Shown in pieces: positions 61,756-64,000 of a stretch of 64,000 nt of DNA (position 1 is the first letter of the stretch; the number at the start of each line of letters is the position of its first letter). Origin of the DNA: Pseudevernia furfuracea (taxonomy: Eukaryota > Ascomycota > Lecanoromycetes > Lecanorales > Parmeliaceae). The DNA lies in NCBI GenBank assembly GCA_022315425.1, contig JAIUPT010000033.1:1-64000 (forward strand), written 5' to 3'. The notes below the pieces were generated by a model, which did not search any database, had not been told where the DNA came from, and saw only the letters and a list, made by a program, of their open reading frames with translations. The position numbers and the translations under genes were made by a program.

Positions 61756-62736
61756 TTGATACCTAATTGGTAAGTAGATTTCACTTTTGAATGTTGTTTT
61801 TCCAATCCACCTTCAATGCGAGTCGCAGGATATCATCCAGACGCCAAAAAACATCAGATTCCTTGATGGCACAACCATGTGAGCCTTTATGTTTGACTTG
61901 ACCACGATGTTCATGGTCTGATATGGAGTTTGTTTGTTTGACGAGAACTTGACAGTATGACACACGGTCCTTCGATTTCCATTCTTGCATAAGGGAAGTG
62001 TGAATCTAATCTTCAATTTTTCATCGGCCGGTACGCCCCGTGCCCGCAATGATGTGTACATTCGGTCTGGTCGGTTTAGAAAAGCCCCCAGCGAACGAAG
62101 GAAGGAAATCCAGCGATAGTCTTCCCTCCAATCCAACGCCATTTTAAGACGAGACCCCCTTGCCTGGTTTTCTCGCTCATGTCCGTCAGGCGGTGTCGTG
62201 TAGCTGAAATGAATGTTAATGTTGAAGGTATAAGTGCTTTTGGTAGAGGATAGGTCGGTGTATGATAGAAGTAATTGATTATTGAGCTCAGTCGAAAGAA
62301 AGACTTTGTTGCCTGGCTGTCGAAAAGTGCGCGTCTGCGTGCGATTTTCAGGGGTTCATTGATCTCGAGGCCTGTGGTCGTGTAATTGTCTTATTATAGG
62401 TACGGGCAGATATCTTATAATGAGCTAATCACCGTACTATAGGCCTCAGGCCGGTAGGATGCGTGGTTGTAATACTGTTTTTCAAAATTATATTATACGC
62501 GTTATACGAAAGGTTTCCCAGCCAAAATGCTGAAGGTGTTTACCAAGCGTCTAGATTTGTATTAGTCACCCTACAAGGCAAGTTTTGACGGTCTTCGGTT
62601 GCACATGCTCCTGCTAAAAATCTTTGTAGAAGGTTCACGAGTCTGTCTTCCTTTCTCTATCAGTATTCGAGATCGGTCTTTGTGATTTGTAAAATGTGAG
62701 CTACCTGGGAATCATGTCTTCTTTCTTTCTGCAAGG
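61756..62736. other. Intergenic region, no gene supported
   Basis: No continuation of the stomatin was found here. Short minus-strand frames (61781-62142) have no family features. It includes the promoter of the antiporter. Confidence 0.5.
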
Positions 62737-64000
62737 ATGAACGACTCCGCAGCAGTGGCAGCTTTGCCCTACCAAGAGCCAACCATTAATACCATCCTCG
62801 TTCTCTCATCCTTTTTCATTCTTCTAAATGTCATAAACTATGTCCTGGACTGCGCCGTAGACTGCGTCCTTATTGGCCAAGTACTGATTGGGGTGGTCTT
62901 CGGAACACCTGGTGCAAAATGGCTGGATAAGGGCACCGAACAAGTCATCGTCCAATTAGGATACCTCGGATTTCTCCTGCTGATCTATTAGGGCAGCTTG
63001 AACACCGATTTCAAGTCCCTGAAAGCGAATGCCAGTCTCTCCGTACTGGTGGCTTTGACATGCTTGCCGATTACCTTAGCTTTCTGTCTGCGAAGCCTCG
63101 CATCTACTACGCCCTTACAAGCATTTGCGGCAGGAGCAGCTCTCTGCTCCACGAGTCTAGGCACAACCTGCACCATCCTGAACACCAGCGGCTTGACCAA
63201 CACAAGACTTGGTACAGTGTTGATGAGCGCAGCTATGATGGATGACGTTGTTGGTCTCGTATTGGCTCAGGTCATCTCCAAATTAGGGTTGGGCCCCTCT
63301 TCTTTCCATGCCATTACTATAGTGAGACCCATTGTTGTCTCCATCGATCTGGGGCTCTCGGTGCTTTTGACTTGCCGTTATCTGGTCAAGCCTGTTTCAT
63401 CATTGATCTGTGGTCCAGGTGCAGCAGCCGTGATGCGTGCTATCCAGAAGAAGCCCGATGAGGCTGTATTGATTGCTCATACAGCTCTGCTCTTTGGAAT
63501 AATGGCAGCCTCAAGCTATGCAGGCACCTCAAATCTGTTTGCAGCTTACCTCGCTGGTGCGTCAATCAGCTGGTATTATTCCGAAGTAGCTCAACCGGGC
63601 GACGTCGAGAAGCGTGAGCGTATCGCCGTGGCTCAGTCAACGGCGACGGGATCGGTACAACATGCTGCCCATAACGAGAGTCATATTACCAAGAATGAGA
63701 TTCGGGAAGTTCCTAACGATGGGACGGACAGAAGCGAGCAGCTGGACACGCCCGGAGTCGCTAGTACTGGAGCAATCCAAGAGGCAGATGGACAAAACCT
63801 CAGGACAAAGCAGCCACAAGGCCTTTTGAGCGGAGCATTTATCTACAAGGAGTACATTGAGCAGCCTGTTGCAAGGATTTTGAACCCGTTCTTCTTTGCA
63901 AGTGCCGATAAGATCCATTTATGTTGGGTTAAAGCGCTGACTGCGTGTGTTAGGCTTCAATAGGGGTTTCGATTCCGACCACACGCATGTTCGCCGGTGC
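62737..64000 (+). pseudogene. Kef-type cation/H+ antiporter, in-frame stop, runs off the window
   Basis: The protein is a member of the CPA2 monovalent cation:proton antiporter family. One frame opens at 62737 with TINTILVLSSFFILLNVINY and GQVLIGVVFGTPGAKWLDKG. It reaches LGFLLLIY, then hits TAG at 62989-62991 where relatives have glutamate, and continues in the same frame as GSLNTDFKSLKANASLSVLV, GTVLMSAAMMDDVVGLVLAQ (the MDD ion-binding motif) and AASSYAGTSNLFAAYLAGAS. Near the end, FFF joins ASIGVSIPTTRMFAG only through a GC-AG intron (63898-63953, donor GCAAGT). The 3' part lies beyond 64000. A single G-to-T change would explain the stop. Confidence 0.75.

Overview
The window reads as a chromosome end of a filamentous ascomycete (Pezizomycotina). 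The evidence is a left-hand CCCTAA telomere array, very AT-rich subtelomeric DNA of the kind left by repeat-induced point mutation (RIP), and genes with short GT-AG introns. The gene families are also typical: MFS permeases, TauD dioxygenases, a C2H2/fungal-type regulator, SET and F-box proteins, and a DUF726 hydrolase. I cannot name the species from sequence alone.

Layout. Bases 1-376 are a polypyrimidine stretch lying outside the telomere repeats (391-517), probably an assembly artefact or the trace of an end fusion. The + strand then has no G at all from 377 to 1604, although C remains common. From 1.5 to 4.4 kb there is a composite repeat: ACGTAGTT units, a TTA tract, a GCTGAG minisatellite and a hairpin-bearing element. 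It occurs as two full blocks plus a third copy of the hairpin element. A 5'-truncated Tad-type LINE sits at 5296-6085 between identical 65-bp direct repeats, and LTR-like scraps lie nearby. Composition becomes normal near 6.82 kb.

From 7.8 to 12.5 kb there is one long ORF of an uncharacterised ascomycete family. It is followed by a mosaic of gene scraps: a 5'-truncated, frameshifted GPP-type HAD phosphatase butted against an NLR-type WD40 tail, and a Csc1-type N-terminus running into a transposase-tail-like ORF.

From 12.7 to 34 kb the content is mostly catabolic. It includes an FMO with an in-frame stop and a Dal5-family permease divergent from a TauD dioxygenase (a plausible sulfonate uptake and use pair). 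A second group follows: an MBL-fold lactonase, a 3-hydroxyisobutyrate-type dehydrogenase, a carboxymuconolactone decarboxylase, a C2H2 transcription factor (frameshifted), a sugar-type MFS transporter and a zinc alcohol dehydrogenase.

From 35 to 64 kb come two secreted proteins of unknown role, two divergent SET paralogs, a 1,699-residue DUF726 hydrolase with repeat-rich disordered arms, a second TauD dioxygenase and an F-box protein. These are followed by a small secreted protein, a RING protein, a hemerythrin-like HHE protein, a sugar-isomerase-like TIM barrel, a Gly-rich protein, a truncated stomatin, and a Kef-type antiporter that has an in-frame stop and runs off the window.

Recurring theme: several otherwise recognisable genes carry one or two disabling lesions. 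That fits subtelomeric decay, but consensus-sequence errors could explain some cases. All gene models were spliced by eye from reading frame, splice consensus and remembered family sequences; no searches were run.
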